From Hypoxylon rubiginosum (lineage: Eukaryota; Ascomycota; Sordariomycetes; Xylariales; Hypoxylaceae): a stretch of DNA of 64,000 nucleotides. Below are positions 24,907 to 36,600 of the stretch, in pieces (position 1 is the first letter of the stretch; the number at the start of each line of letters is the position of its first letter). Below the pieces are notes generated by a model. It did no database searches. It was not told where the DNA came from and worked only from the letters and a program-made list of their open reading frames with translations. Both the position numbers and the translations under genes were made by a program. The stretch is taken from the NCBI GenBank assembly GCA_902806565.1, contig CADCXA010000021.1:806001-870000 (forward strand). The letters run 5' to 3'.

Positions 24907-26846
24907 CTATATGAATGCCAATAAGTCCTTATGTTGCCTTTCAACGAGTACCCAGTCACCGTCGCGCGCCGCACCCGCTTTCTCGATCTCACCCGATACC
25001 GCCACGTCTCTTTCGGCGTCACCGCTCTTCTCGTCATAATATTCTTCTTCTCCCTTCCCCGGCTCCGGATACTTCCTGACGTGCTCCACGGCCCAGATCA
25101 GCTCTTGGGTGAGGGCCGGCGGGACCCGGCCGTCGCCCTTTAGCGTGCCGAGCCCCGCGATCCGGAACAGGCCCTCGAGCCATTCGAACGTCTCGCCTGT
25201 CTCCCATTGGACATCGTGGAATTTCGTGCCTCGCCGCCGGACGCGGTCGAGCCGGTCCCGCTCCCAGCGCTCCTGCTCGGCGTCGGGCGGCAGCGGCGCG
25301 GCGTTGCGGCCCGAGAACAGGCGCGCCAGCGCTATCGCTTGGTACTCGAAGCTGCGGAAGGTGAGGGCGCGCGGCAGACCGACGATGCCGAGGGTCGCGT
25401 GGTCCCGGAAGAAGGTGTGCCAGTACGCGCGCGCCAGCTTGTCGGCCCCGTAGTCCCACAGCGGGCCCCCGTTCTCTCCCCTCTCGCCGTCCCAGAACGG
25501 AAACGAGGTCTTATACCCGGTGCAGTACACCACGACGTCCACGTCGTCGGCGTGCGTGCCGTCGGCGAACAGGATGCGGCCGGAGGCGGGCAGGTACGAG
25601 CGGATCACGGGCTTCCAGGCGATCCCCGGCGGCGGCGCGGCGCCGTCCCAGCGCGAGGGCGTCCGCCGCGACTGCAGTACCGGGAGCGCGGCGGCGGAGA
25701 CGAGCTCCGCGGTGAGGTCGTGGCCCGAGGCCGAGTTGCCGACGACGAGGACGCGCTTCCCGGCGTACGGCAGCGGCGACCGGTAGTACTTGGAGTGCAT
25801 CACGCGGCCGGGGAACTTTTGGATGTATTCCTCGAGGCCTGGTACGTGCGGGATCTGTTCCGTGTTAGAGAGAGAGAATCTGATAGTGCTAGGTAATAGT
25901 GCTAGGTATAGTGCTAGGTATAGGGGCGGAAAAAAAACATACGTAGGGGACCGAGTAGTGGCCGTTGGCCAAGATAACGGCGTCGAAGGTTTCCTGCCAC
26001 CAGACGTCGACATGGCGGGCCGGGTCGTATTTTCGCAGCGTCAGTTGCCACCTCTCGCGCCCGTTCTGGTTCTGTGAGGAGGAGGAGGAGGAAGAAGGGG
26101 AAGGGTCTTTCAGCTTCGTGATGTCCTCGACGGTGGTGTTGAGGACTAGCAGGTCATCCGTCTTGTGCTGCGAGAAGTAGTTCTCGACGTACTGGCGCGG
26201 GACGTAATGCGGCGCGAACGGGCCGTAGGCGAACCGCCGGTCCGAGAAGCACATGGCGATGTCGGGGACGTTGGTCCTAATCTACTATTAACCTCGCGTG
26301 TCCCGATGCTAATATACCAGAAACCCAGATTAGGTCGGTAGTGTCCTCACGTTAGAGAATTGTATATCGGCGTTTTGGAGAAGCGCTCTTGGCGGTTAGG
26401 GGCCGTGACCTGGGGAAGCTCTTTCGGGATCTCCAGCGGCGGATCGACGTCCGGCGGTAGCCGCCCCGGGCGAATTGCGAGGCTCGGCTTCGGATCCGAG
26501 TCGAATATCCTGAATATCTGTCATAAGCTGACATGTCATTTTTGGAGAGATGAGCATGCAGTAAGTGATAGTACCATGTCCCACCCGGCGTCTCGCGCCT
26601 CTCGAATACTTGGATCCGCTCAAAGTAATTCTCCGCCTTTAACGCCGCCGCCGTGATGGCCCCTACCATCTATCCCTAACCAGCAAGAACAACCCACCGG
26701 CGAACCTGCAAAATTAACCAAAACCTATTTATTTTTTAAGGCTCTAATTAATTTATAAAAAATTATAAAAATATATAATTACTATAAATAAAAATAAAAT
26801 TAATTAATTAATTAATATATTTAGCTAAAGTTTAAATTATTTTATT

Positions 26847-26879
<33 letters not shown>

Positions 26880-29004
26880 AATATAATCTTTTTTATTTAT
26901 ATCCTTAAAATTTTATTTTTTTTCTTTATTTTTAATAATAATAAATAATTAAGTTATTTTAATTTACTTATTAATATTATTATTAATTATAAATATTTTA
27001 ATAATAATAATAAATTTTTTATTAAAATTAAAGATTTTTTTACGCTTTTTAATTTAATTATATTTAATTTAAATTTTAAATATAAATATTTTTTAATTTT
27101 TAAAAATTAACTTAATTATTTAACGGTTAAATAATTTTATTATATTTTTAAATATTTTATAAATATTTAAATTTAATATTATAAATAAATTTTAAATATA
27201 ATATTTTATATATAACGTTAAAATTAATATTATAAAATTATAAATATCTAAATTTTATTAAATTAACTTTTTAATATTTTCCTTATTTAATTAAATTTTA
27301 AAATATTATAACATTTTAAAATAATTAATTAATTAATTTCTTATTATTTTAAAATTAAATTTATTATTTTTTATAATTAAAATAACTACCTTAACTTTTA
27401 AATAATAATATAAAAAATTAAACTTATTTATAAAATTAAAATTAATTATTATAAATAATTTATTTAAAATTTAATAATAAATAAATTTTAAAACATTATA
27501 AAAATTATTATTTAATAATTAAAATTTATAAAAAATATATATTAATAAAAAATATAAATAAATATTATTAAAAAAATAAATAAATATAAATTTATTTTAA
27601 AACTTATTTTTATTAATATATAAAGAATTAAAAAAAAATAAGAAAATTAAAAAAATAATATTTAAAGTTAAAAAAATTAATATATTAATTAATATATAAC
27701 TTTTATAATTATTAAATATTAATAAATATATTTTATAAAAAAATTTTAATAAAAGTTTAATTTTAATAATAAATATATTTTTTAGTTATTTAATAGTAAT
27801 TTTATTATTTATTTAATTATTTTTAAATATTATATAATATTAATTAATTATAACTTTAAATTATTTTTTAAATTAATTTATTTATATATTTTTTTTTTTA
27901 AAAATTATACCTGGTTTAAAAAACTAGTTTATAATATTTATATATTTAATAAAAAATATTTAAAAATAATTTTATAAACTTTTTATAAAAAATTTTTTAA
28001 ATATTAAACTTTTTAAAATTAGTTTATTAATTTTTAATATTATAGTTAATTAATTAAGTTAAATATATAAAAAAAATATAACTTTTTTATTATATTTAAT
28101 TATAATATTTTTTTTATTTATATTAAAAGTTAATTTAAGTTTTATTTATTTATATTTATTTTATTTAATATTAAAATATTATTTTATAATTTTAAAATTA
28201 AAGTTATTAAATTTAATAATTTTAATTTTATAATTTATTTTTATATATATAAATAAATTTTAATAAATAAAAACTTTAAATTAGTTTTTATTTAAAAGCT
28301 TTTTTAAGTTTATTAGGTTTTTTATAATTAAATATATAATATTATAATTAAAAATATATTTTATTAAATTTTAATAAATAATTTATTTAATAAGTTTTTT
28401 TTTTATTTATAAATTAATATTTAAACGTTTTAAAAAATTTTTATAAATAGTTATTTATAAAATTAATAATATATAATAAATTAAAAAATTATATATTTAA
28501 AAAATATTATATAAATAAAAATATTATTTTAAATAATATTTAAAATAATTTTAATTATTATTTTTTTATTATAAAATATTATATTAAATTTTAATAAAAT
28601 TATTTAAATTTATATTTAAAAAATAATATTTTTATAAAAAGTTAAAAATTAATATTTTATATTAAAAATTATATTTTAATTTTTAATAATTATATAATTA
28701 ATTAATTTTAAATTTTATATTTAAATAAATTAATTAATATTTACTTTAAATTTTTAATTTTATATTATATAAAGTAGAGTTAATTAAGATATATATAAGT
28801 AAAATAAGTGGGTTTTAATTAATTTTACGGGTTTACCAATAGGTCGTTCTCGCTGGTTAAAAATAGATGGTATAATAAGGAAAATTAGTTTGTAATATAG
28901 CAAGGAATGTACAGGTTTATAAGTACAGCTCAAGCAAAGTGATAATTACCTGCTGCACCGGCGCCGACAACCGCGACAGATCTAACCCTCTTAGCATCTC
29001 CCAT
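24907..29004 (-). CDS. Flavin-containing monooxygenase, intron 1 disrupted by transposon
   Basis: Exons 29004-28950, 26662-26575, 26509-26351, 26276-25943 and 25854-24907 keep phase and give 527 residues. Exon 1 encodes VAVVGAGAAG, the FAD-binding GxGxxG loop, and continues in exon 2 with AITAAALKAENYFERIQVFE. Exon 3 has the family stretch RLPPDVDPPLEIP; exon 5 has the FMO-signature FPGRVMHSKYY, the NADPH-binding VVGNSASGHD, and VVYCTGYKTSFPF. The enzyme should oxygenate an N- or S-containing small molecule with NADPH and O2; the substrate is unknown. Intron 1 is 2287 nt because a 2205-bp RIP-degraded transposon sits inside it; without it the intron would be 80 nt. All exons are intact, so the gene could be functional if this long AT-rich intron is still spliced. 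No other gene of an obvious biosynthetic pathway adjoins it. Confidence 0.88.
25883..25920. repeat. Triple ATAGTGCTAGGTA repeat in FMO intron 4
   Basis: Three head-to-tail copies of ATAGTGCTAGGTA (25883, 25896 and 25908, the last two sharing one A) lie within the 88-nt intron 25855-25942. They carry the CTAGGTA core found in the palindromes elsewhere in the window. No effect on the reading frame. Confidence 0.8.
26666..26735 (+). repeat. Left terminal inverted repeat
   Basis: Begins CCATCTATCCCTAACCAGCA and pairs with 28801-28870 on the opposite strand without indels. This copy keeps more C and G than the right copy, so it is closer to the ancestral sequence. Confidence 0.88.
28801..28870 (-). 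repeat. Right terminal inverted repeat
   Basis: Reverse complement begins CCATCTATTTTTAACCAGCG. It differs from the left copy at 16 of 70 positions, every one a C/T or A/G exchange. Confidence 0.88.
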
Positions 29005-29561
29005 GATCTTTGAAGTTTATGGGGTGTATGAAGTGTAAAAGGTAGCCATAAGGTACGTGTATCCGAAGAGTAGCCAAACTCCGAGAGGGGCATACATGAT
29101 CATACCGCCACTAATACGGGTTTCGCCATATACATTAGCGATGTCGCCATCGTCACGTGAACGATTAACCTTTCATGAGACAGTATATCTTCATGCCATC
29201 TCTGCTATCACTAATTATTACCTTTTTCCCGACTCGATGGTACTAAAAGATCAGGCCTATATCGGGTTAGGCGTTATGGCGATGTCGTCTTTGGCGTTTG
29301 GCTGTGTACTACCTAACTCATCATCCCCCCTTATGAGTACTGACGGTAATTCCATGCGATTTAATTGGCGGTTCCTAATTACGATGCACTAAACCAGATC
29401 CACTCTGGACCAAATAAGCGCCGAGAGGTCGGTGCTGTCAGCGCCGTGCCGCGCAATGGAAGCTTGTGTTCAGCCCTACATCTAACATGACAATATCGTC
29501 ATGTTCGCTAGCTAGGTGCTCTTCAAACACGACATAACCACAATGAATTACAGTAAGGATC
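29005..29561. other. Divergent intergenic region, FMO and HET genes
   Basis: Shared 557-bp upstream region. One open frame (about 29057-29392) begins with GTG and shows no conserved features; it is not called. No distinct promoter element recognised. Confidence 0.5.
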
Positions 29562-31283
29562 ATGGCGGCGGCGCCTTATAAATACAAGCGTCTTAAATCA
29601 AATTCGCATGAAATCCGTATGCTTCGAATACATCCAACATGGCGGCCTTCAACAATCAAGTGCAGCCTGGTCATCGTAAATCTTGATGACCTAGACAATG
29701 AGGCTGTTCCTTTCAGATTCTATGAGGCGCTATCATACACATGGGGCGACCCGACAGGAAAAGTGACGATCAAGTTAGATGGATGTTCATTTGAAGTCGC
29801 CCACAATCTTGCAGCAGCTCTCCGCCGGCTCAGGGCCAAAAGGGGATATCGCTACCTGTGGGTCGACGCAGTGTGCATTAACCAGGCCGATGAACAGGAA
29901 CGGAACAGTCAAGTCGCATTAATGGGGCTCATTTACCGGACAGCGGAGCAAGTGATCATCTGGTTGGGCCGAGAAGCAGATGGCAGCAAAGCGGCCATGA
30001 AGTTAATCGACAAAATCTCAGACATCGGCGTCGAAGAGGGTGACATGGCGGCTTTGTTGGCTAATGAAACACATCGCGCAAGATGGCAAAATGTTGCACG
30101 GCTGTTCGATAGATCGTACTGGCGACGCGTATGGGTAAGGCAGGAAGTCGCCCTCGCCAAGGGAATTGTCGTCCTCTGCGGCGATCAAATGATGAGCTGG
30201 GATGCACTCATTGAGGCAGCCATCTTTCTGAATGAGAATACGGCCGATTTTGAGCCCATAGCAGCGGAGATGACGCGGTACACCAGTGGATACCACGACG
30301 CTATTGGAATGGATATCCTACGAGAGATGGTATTGAAAGATAATCAAGTGCCACTGGAAGATGTTATGTTGCACCTTCGGCAGTGCGAGTGTACCGACCA
30401 GCGCGACAAGGTCTACGGGGCTCTCGGTCTGGTTGGTCCGGGAGTTAACATCGCCGTTGACTACGGGCTTGACAAGGTTGCGATTTACACGGATGCTGCT
30501 ATCGCCGCGATAAACTCTACGAATTCCCTAAACACGGTATGCGCGTGCCAGAATTTGAATCGTGGCACCGGGCTTCCCTCCTGGGTCCCGGACCTAGAAG
30601 CTGACTGGACGGCACGTAAGCTAAGGCGGACGGAAAACCTCGACACACTGGGGTCTGCTGGGGGGTTTGCCAAGCCCATCTACTCCTTTCGCCGCCGAGA
30701 GGACGGACTATTCTCCTTAAAGGCCCGCGGGGTCGTCGTAGACACCATTTCAGAGGTATGTGCCGAGTTTGACAGCGACGAGACGCTCTTCGAGGTACTA
30801 GAGGAATGGCGCGCCCTAGCTGTGAAGGCGCTCTCGGCTCTGCACCCTTCCCTGTCGGATGACGAGATGCGTTCATGCTTCTGGCGGACCATCACGGCAA
30901 ATGAAGAACTTCGGGGACTGGCTGCTTCCGAGGGCTTCATAGCACAAGCTCTGGAGCATGTTGTCGAAGGCTCCTCGGATGCGATACCCCCCATCGACCT
31001 CCGCTACGGGCAAACCGCCTTCAACGAACGCTTTCGCGAAGATGCTACGAACCGTCGTTTCTACGCAACAGAAAACGGCTACGTGGGACTCGGGCCGTCA
31101 GATGCAAAGAATGGTGACCTAGTCGCCGTATTGCTGGGAAACGCTTTACCCCTAGTTCTTAGGGAGGAGGACGATCACCACTTGGTAGTGGGAGAAACCT
31201 GTGAGCTGAATCCCCCTTTTGGTATTCCCTTGCTTGGCAAAATTTCTGCTAAATTCTCAGCGCAGATACCCATGGGATTATGA
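29562..31283 (+). CDS. Heterokaryon-incompatibility (HET) domain protein
   Basis: Single exon, 573 residues. The HET domain (Pfam PF06985) spans about residues 45-200 with its three hallmark blocks: YEALSYTWGDP, then LWVDAVCINQADEQERNSQV, then the MGLIYRTAEQVIIWLG segment and the RVWVRQEVALA stretch. The C-terminal part is unlike any named domain but resembles HET-6-type proteins of Sordariomycetes. HET proteins trigger cell death when incompatible hyphae fuse, acting in non-self recognition; whether this copy does so cannot be read from sequence. It lies 0.7 kb from a degraded transposon, a usual setting for this fast-evolving family. No signal peptide or membrane helix. Confidence 0.93.
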   Translation: MAAAPYKYKRLKSNSHEIRMLRIHPTWRPSTIKCSLVIVNLDDLDNEAVPFRFYEALSYTWGDPTGKVTIKLDGCSFEVAHNLAAALRRLRAKRGYRYLWVDAVCINQADEQERNSQVALMGLIYRTAEQVIIWLGREADGSKAAMKLIDKISDIGVEEGDMAALLANETHRARWQNVARLFDRSYWRRVWVRQEVALAKGIVVLCGDQMMSWDALIEAAIFLNENTADFEPIAAEMTRYTSGYHDAIGMDILREMVLKDNQVPLEDVMLHLRQCECTDQRDKVYGALGLVGPGVNIAVDYGLDKVAIYTDAAIAAINSTNSLNTVCACQNLNRGTGLPSWVPDLEADWTARKLRRTENLDTLGSAGGFAKPIYSFRRREDGLFSLKARGVVVDTISEVCAEFDSDETLFEVLEEWRALAVKALSALHPSLSDDEMRSCFWRTITANEELRGLAASEGFIAQALEHVVEGSSDAIPPIDLRYGQTAFNERFREDATNRRFYATENGYVGLGPSDAKNGDLVAVLLGNALPLVLREEDDHHLVVGETCELNPPFGIPLLGKISAKFSAQIPMGL

Positions 31284-33620
31284 ATGGCGAAATAGCCTTA
31301 GACTTGGACGAAGGCTCTCTGCATATTAAGGAATTCGAGATTTATTGAATTAGTGGTTGGCTAAATCTGCTGCTAGTTCCAAATGAACCATAGGCATGAA
31401 ATATTAGATGAGAGGTTGAACCACACCAACTAGTGAAGTTCCCGGAACGAATATTCATAAGTGGCGTAATATACTGTATCTGTTATTTGTTACAAGGATT
31501 AAGGGGCTAGTACCTACTTCCTTCGTGCCCAGACTCGAGCACGACGGAATCGAGGTATAGTTTTGACGAATTACCGCATTCCCATTTACTTGATTCGTCA
31601 GAACTCCCAACAGCAGGCATGGTTCAGATCCTTCCAGCCCAGATTCCTTCTTACATCAGGAATACCTTTGACCCGAGACATGTCTTAACTTCGACCTACA
31701 TTTCATATGTAAGCTCTATATAAAGGGCCCAATAGGATTGAGCATGTGTGACATGATATTTGTATAATTCTATTACAGGTATCTCGTAGGTGGTTCGTTC
31801 TAAATGTAGAGCTCAACGTGTGCTAACCTCAGCAGGATCTGGAGGTTTCTTACCGCCGTTTTTGTCGCCAGTGTAAATTAGGAACTAAAAAACACAACTG
31901 ATAGACGCCTGTTGCAATTTTCAAGTCGTCTCTCAAGGCCGATTTTAGATTTAGGAGTCTGAAAGCCTACAAGTTAGCTAGGGCGCTCTAAAACATATGA
32001 TGGCAGTTATCCAGAAGTAACTATCATTTCCCTATATGGTAGTATAATACGAACCACTAATTATTGTCGAGATTCGCGTCTACCCCTCAAGCAACAGCTG
32101 GGTGCTCTTATATAGGCGTAGTGTAATCTGTGAGTTTTCGGGAAGCCGCATATTAGCAGGATCCTGCATGAGAATGACGCGTCTGGAGACACTTCTCTCA
32201 TCTTTAGTTGGCAAGCTCGGGTTTGAACGGAAAGCCTTATCATCCGTCTTATGGATCGAGCCGCGGTTTGAGAGTGTTGAGCTCCTACTTAGTTATAAGG
32301 TACTTGTGCAGTATAATTACCTTACAGAAGGAGTAAGAACGTCTTGTGCCAGGGGCTAGATACACTGATATATGATATATGACAGATCTCTTCTAAAACG
32401 GACCTCCTTGGAGCCTTTTAGTATCATACAATTCGCGTCTTAATGCAGGTGATATGAAATAGGTTTCTTACGTGCACTCTACAGCTCTTACAACGTCGTT
32501 GAACAACGCAACACCACTTCTTAGAAACACAACCCAACAGAAGTTCCATTATTACATGCGAGGCACGATGACAAATACTCGAGGATCCAGAGCAATCCAA
32601 AGGATTGCTGCCGCATTCGAACAACTATAGGACAAGCATTTTGCATAACCTCCTTAAGACTTGCCGAGTTGTTATCTACCTTGACCAAAGGCCCTTGTCC
32701 CAGTGGCCAGTAAGCACTAAGGAATCCCAATTGGCCAATTGATAATAACACCAACTTCAAAAGCTTAGAGTATGGTACGATAGGGATTTGAAGGGAAATG
32801 GAGGATTGTGGCTTGCAGTTCTAAGCAGCTTGATCATGATATCTATGCATATTGAGGGTCTTTTAGACATCACAGCCCAAGGATGTATCTATAGTTTTAT
32901 GCGTATTCTTAGTTATTTAAAGAAACACCTGCTGGAGTTCCCAATCAGCGCATCATATGTAGTCCGGGAGCCTTGGTGTAGGGTGTCGGGTCCGAGAAAA
33001 CAACCCCTGTCCCGGTGGCGCTCACGACGCTCACGACGTTCACCATGGTGCGGAGATACGGACAGATGGACATAAGAAGGGGTAGTAAAGTGTGTTTCCA
33101 AACTTCCTCGTTTAGTAAATACATACCTAGGTAGATTTCGTGACAGGTTGCGTAACTCGTGGAGCAATTGACGGTTGTTTAAGTCTGGTTCATTACACCT
33201 GCTTTGTCAGTATTTAATGGATATAAGCGAGCTAAGTGTTTCAAATGTGCGTCACGAAATAAGGACTAACAGCAAGAGCTGCTTTCTCTAAGTACTTTCC
33301 TTGTAGCTGGACGGCTGAACATGCTAGACGCTTCAGATTTATTGCAGGTGGGGGGTGACGCCAACTCTCCTCCCTTGGCTGAAAAACGTGACTGCAGTCC
33401 ACATGACAACGACCACTTCAGCAGGGAGAGGTACCGATCCGTCATCTTCATCTTGCAACCATTACGATAAGCCTCGAGCAGGATGGAGGCAAGTCGACCC
33501 AAGAGGAAATCCCGTCCAAGTACACGTGATGCCCTACCCCTATATAACAGGATGGGCGAGTTTGCCTCCACCCTAGCATCCCCCGGGGGTTCCAATGTAG
33601 CCCGTATCAAAACCGCAATC
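31284..33620. other. Long intergenic region, no gene supported
   Basis: About 2.3 kb. Short open frames near 32061-32360, 32424-32760 and 32788-33075 lack coding signs. A TACCTAGGTA palindrome lies at 33124-33133. The last 140 nt are in frame with the oxygenase gene and could be its N-terminal extension (ATGs at 33483 and 33552). Confidence 0.5.
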
Positions 33621-36600
33621 ATGTCTACGAGCTGGGCACAAGCTATTCAGGTAATCACCAAGGCCCTGAGCCCTATTCCCAAGTATCAGTTCACTCCGGG
33701 GAACGATGAGAACACCAAGGAGACAGGCCTTCTCAAAGACCTGCAACACCTGGGTATTGAGGACTATAAAACACTGAAAGATATCTTGGACGTCACTGTT
33801 ACGGGACAAGATGACGACAATGAAATGTTGCTGGAGCGTACGGTTACTATGCTATCCAAGCTCCCTCCCCATTCTCGCGAAGGAAGACAAGCTACCGATG
33901 CCTTCGTCAATGCACTATGGGAAGCCCTTGATCACCCACCTACCCAGCTCCGAAGCAATGATTCATGCTACCGCGAGGCCAACGGTTCGTATAATAACCT
34001 CGACGACCATACCACGGGGGCTGCTAATACACGCTATGCACGAACTACACCGGCAAGGGTCTTTCAGGGACCAGACTTGCCGGATCCCGGCCTCATCTTC
34101 GATAGCATCATGAACAGAGGAGATGGAGCCTCCTTCCGTGAACATCCGAACAAGGTGTCTAGCATGCTATTCTACCTTGCAACGATCATCACCCACGATC
34201 TCTTCCAGACGGTGAGTTGACAAGCTCCGGCTGTAACCTCCAATAAATGGCTGATACGTAAATATTGAAGGATTCGCGGGACGCGAGTGTCAATCTGACT
34301 TCTTCATACCTTGACCTTTCACCCCTATACGGCAGGAATGCCGAGGAACAGAAGGCAATGCGAATTTTCAAAGACGGACTTCTCAAACCGGACTGCTTCT
34401 CCACTAGGAATCTACTCAATTTCCCTCCAGGGGTAGGAGTATTTCTGATCGTAAGTAACCTTTGGTCTTGGCCCCTAATTACCCATGCTACTGTGCCCAG
34501 GGATCCCAAAACTTATTTGGCATCATGACTTGTAGCTAACTGGGGCGATTTTCAGATGTTCAACCGATTCCACAACTATGTTGTGACCCAGCTTGCAGAG
34601 TAAGAACCTTCGCTGTGTACACTGTCGCTTGATACTAACGTTTACTACAAGGATCAACGAGGGAGGCCGTTTCGCCAAGCCAGCCTCTGCACACGATAAC
34701 AGCAATTGGGAGGCTTGGGAGAAATACGACAACGACCTGTTCCAGACTGGAAGACTGATCACATGCGGGCTCTACGTTAACATCATCCTCAAGGACTACG
34801 TTCGGACTATCCTGAATGTGAATCGCTCCAATTCGACGTGGGATCTTGATCCTCGCACCAACGAGAAGAAGAGTGCATTTAACAGCAACCCAGCCCCGGA
34901 GGCCACTGGCAATCAGGTTTCTGTGGAGTTTAACCTCGTGTACCGGTGGCATAGTGCCTTGTCAAAGCGCGACGAGAAATGGATAACTGACGAATTCCGC
35001 TCATATCTCGGAGGTGCCGACCCCGCGAAGGCGAGCGTCGACGAAGTACTGCAGGCTCTAGCAAGGTATCGTCGCGGCGTACCTGATGACCCCGAGAAGC
35101 GCAACTTCGCCAACTTGCAACGGGGTGATGATAATACTTACTCGGACGATGAGCTCGTCGAAATCTTGACAACTTCTATCGAAGATGTCGCTGGGGCATT
35201 TGGCGCCAACCAAGTTCCTAGTGCTCTAAGGGTTATTGAAATCCTCGGTATCACACAAGCGAGAGAGTGGCACGTTGCCACTCTAAACGAGTTCCGGCAA
35301 CACTTTGGCCTGACAAAGCACGATACATTCGAGGACATTAACCCGGATCCTGCGGTCGCTGGTAACTTGATGGCTCTCTACGATTCTCCTGATTCGGTCG
35401 AGTTATATCCGGGCCTCATAGCTGAGAAGACCAAGCCGCCAATGTCTGGTAGTGGGCTCTGCGTCAATATGACAACGAGTCGGGCTATTCTCTCTGATGC
35501 CGTGGCGCTGGTTCGTGGAGATCGTTTCTACACAACGGACTATACTCCACAGAACTTGACGAACTGGGGGTACGTATGAAGATGCTTTATTATTGGTAGG
35601 ACACGTTGAAACTAATTTATCTGGCTTAGATTCAACGAGGCCAACTTTGACCTCAAAGTAAACCAAGGACAGGTTATGCATAAACTGATATTCCGGGCAT
35701 TTCCATTTCATTTTGCGAGTAACAGTATCCATGCGCATTTGCCTTTCATCGTGCCCGAGGAGAACAAGGTCATCCACGATACCCTCGGGACATCTGAGCT
35801 ATATTCTGTAGGAAACTTTCATATTTATTTCTATCCCTTTTCGTTTTTCAGTACTCTATCTCGGGGACTAGCGGCTCGAGGATTTCATTTCCGAACCCGA
35901 TTCTGCAGTGGTGCAACGAATGCTAACATCTGTTGTTGCAGTGGGAGAAACCTGCACGGAAGGTAGACCCTGTGGTAGTTAAATCCCACAAGGCCATTAG
36001 CCAAGTCTTGGGCAACAATAAGGATTTCTACGTCCCCTGGGGCGAGAGCATCTCCTACTTGGTCAGCCCGCCGGGGAAGTCCTTCGCGAAGGAATTCTGT
36101 CTATCGGGCGACGGATCCGCTAATCACGAGAGTCGAAGCCACGTAAACAGATGTCTTTACCAGCCCAAGGAGTGGGAAGCGGAGATCAAGCAATTCTTCG
36201 ATTTGACTACGAAGAATCTACTAAGGAAAGCGGGCAGGGTTCTACCGCGCGGTCCACTCGCGGGGGCAGACACGGAGAGAGAGTACGAAGTCGACATCGT
36301 CCGAGATGTCATCATACCGCTAAATACACGTTTTGTTGCCGAATTCTTCGGGTTGCCTATCAAGACGGCGGAGACTTCGCCACACGGCATATATACGGAA
36401 CACGAGCTCTACGGGCTGTTGACAGCTATATTCGCGACTGTCTTCTTCGATAGCGACCCGGCTAACTCGTTTAAGCTACGGACCCTGTCACATGAGCTCG
36501 CCTTGGGGCTGGAGCAGCTCGTGCGGCTCGAAGTCGAGGCGAATGCTAAGGCAGGCTGGGTCTCGTCCGTCGCTTCGCGGCTTGGTTTTGGAGGAAAAAA

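Larger units (their letters stand above)
26666..28870. mobile_element. RIP-degraded TIR DNA transposon with TA target duplication
   Basis: A 2205-bp block that is almost purely A and T apart from its ends. Ends at 26666-26735 and 28801-28870 are inverted repeats of 70 bp without any gap, 54 of 70 matching; all 16 differences are transitions, as RIP would produce. Both ends begin CCATCTAT from outside in. TA flanks both sides (26664-26665 and 28871-28872), so it fits the Tc1/mariner superfamily (Fot1/Pot2-sized elements of fungi). No transposase can be read because the interior is saturated with stops. The family within the superfamily is undecided; the TIR start does not match any element I recall. 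Confidence 0.88.

Noticed and set aside
26736..28800. Mitochondrial DNA insertion as the source of the AT-rich block
   Set aside because: Terminal inverted repeats, TA flanks and transition-only arm differences identify it as a RIPed transposon.
29057..29392. 111-codon ORF between the FMO and HET genes
   Set aside because: Starts with GTG and lies in the shared promoter region; no homology recognised.
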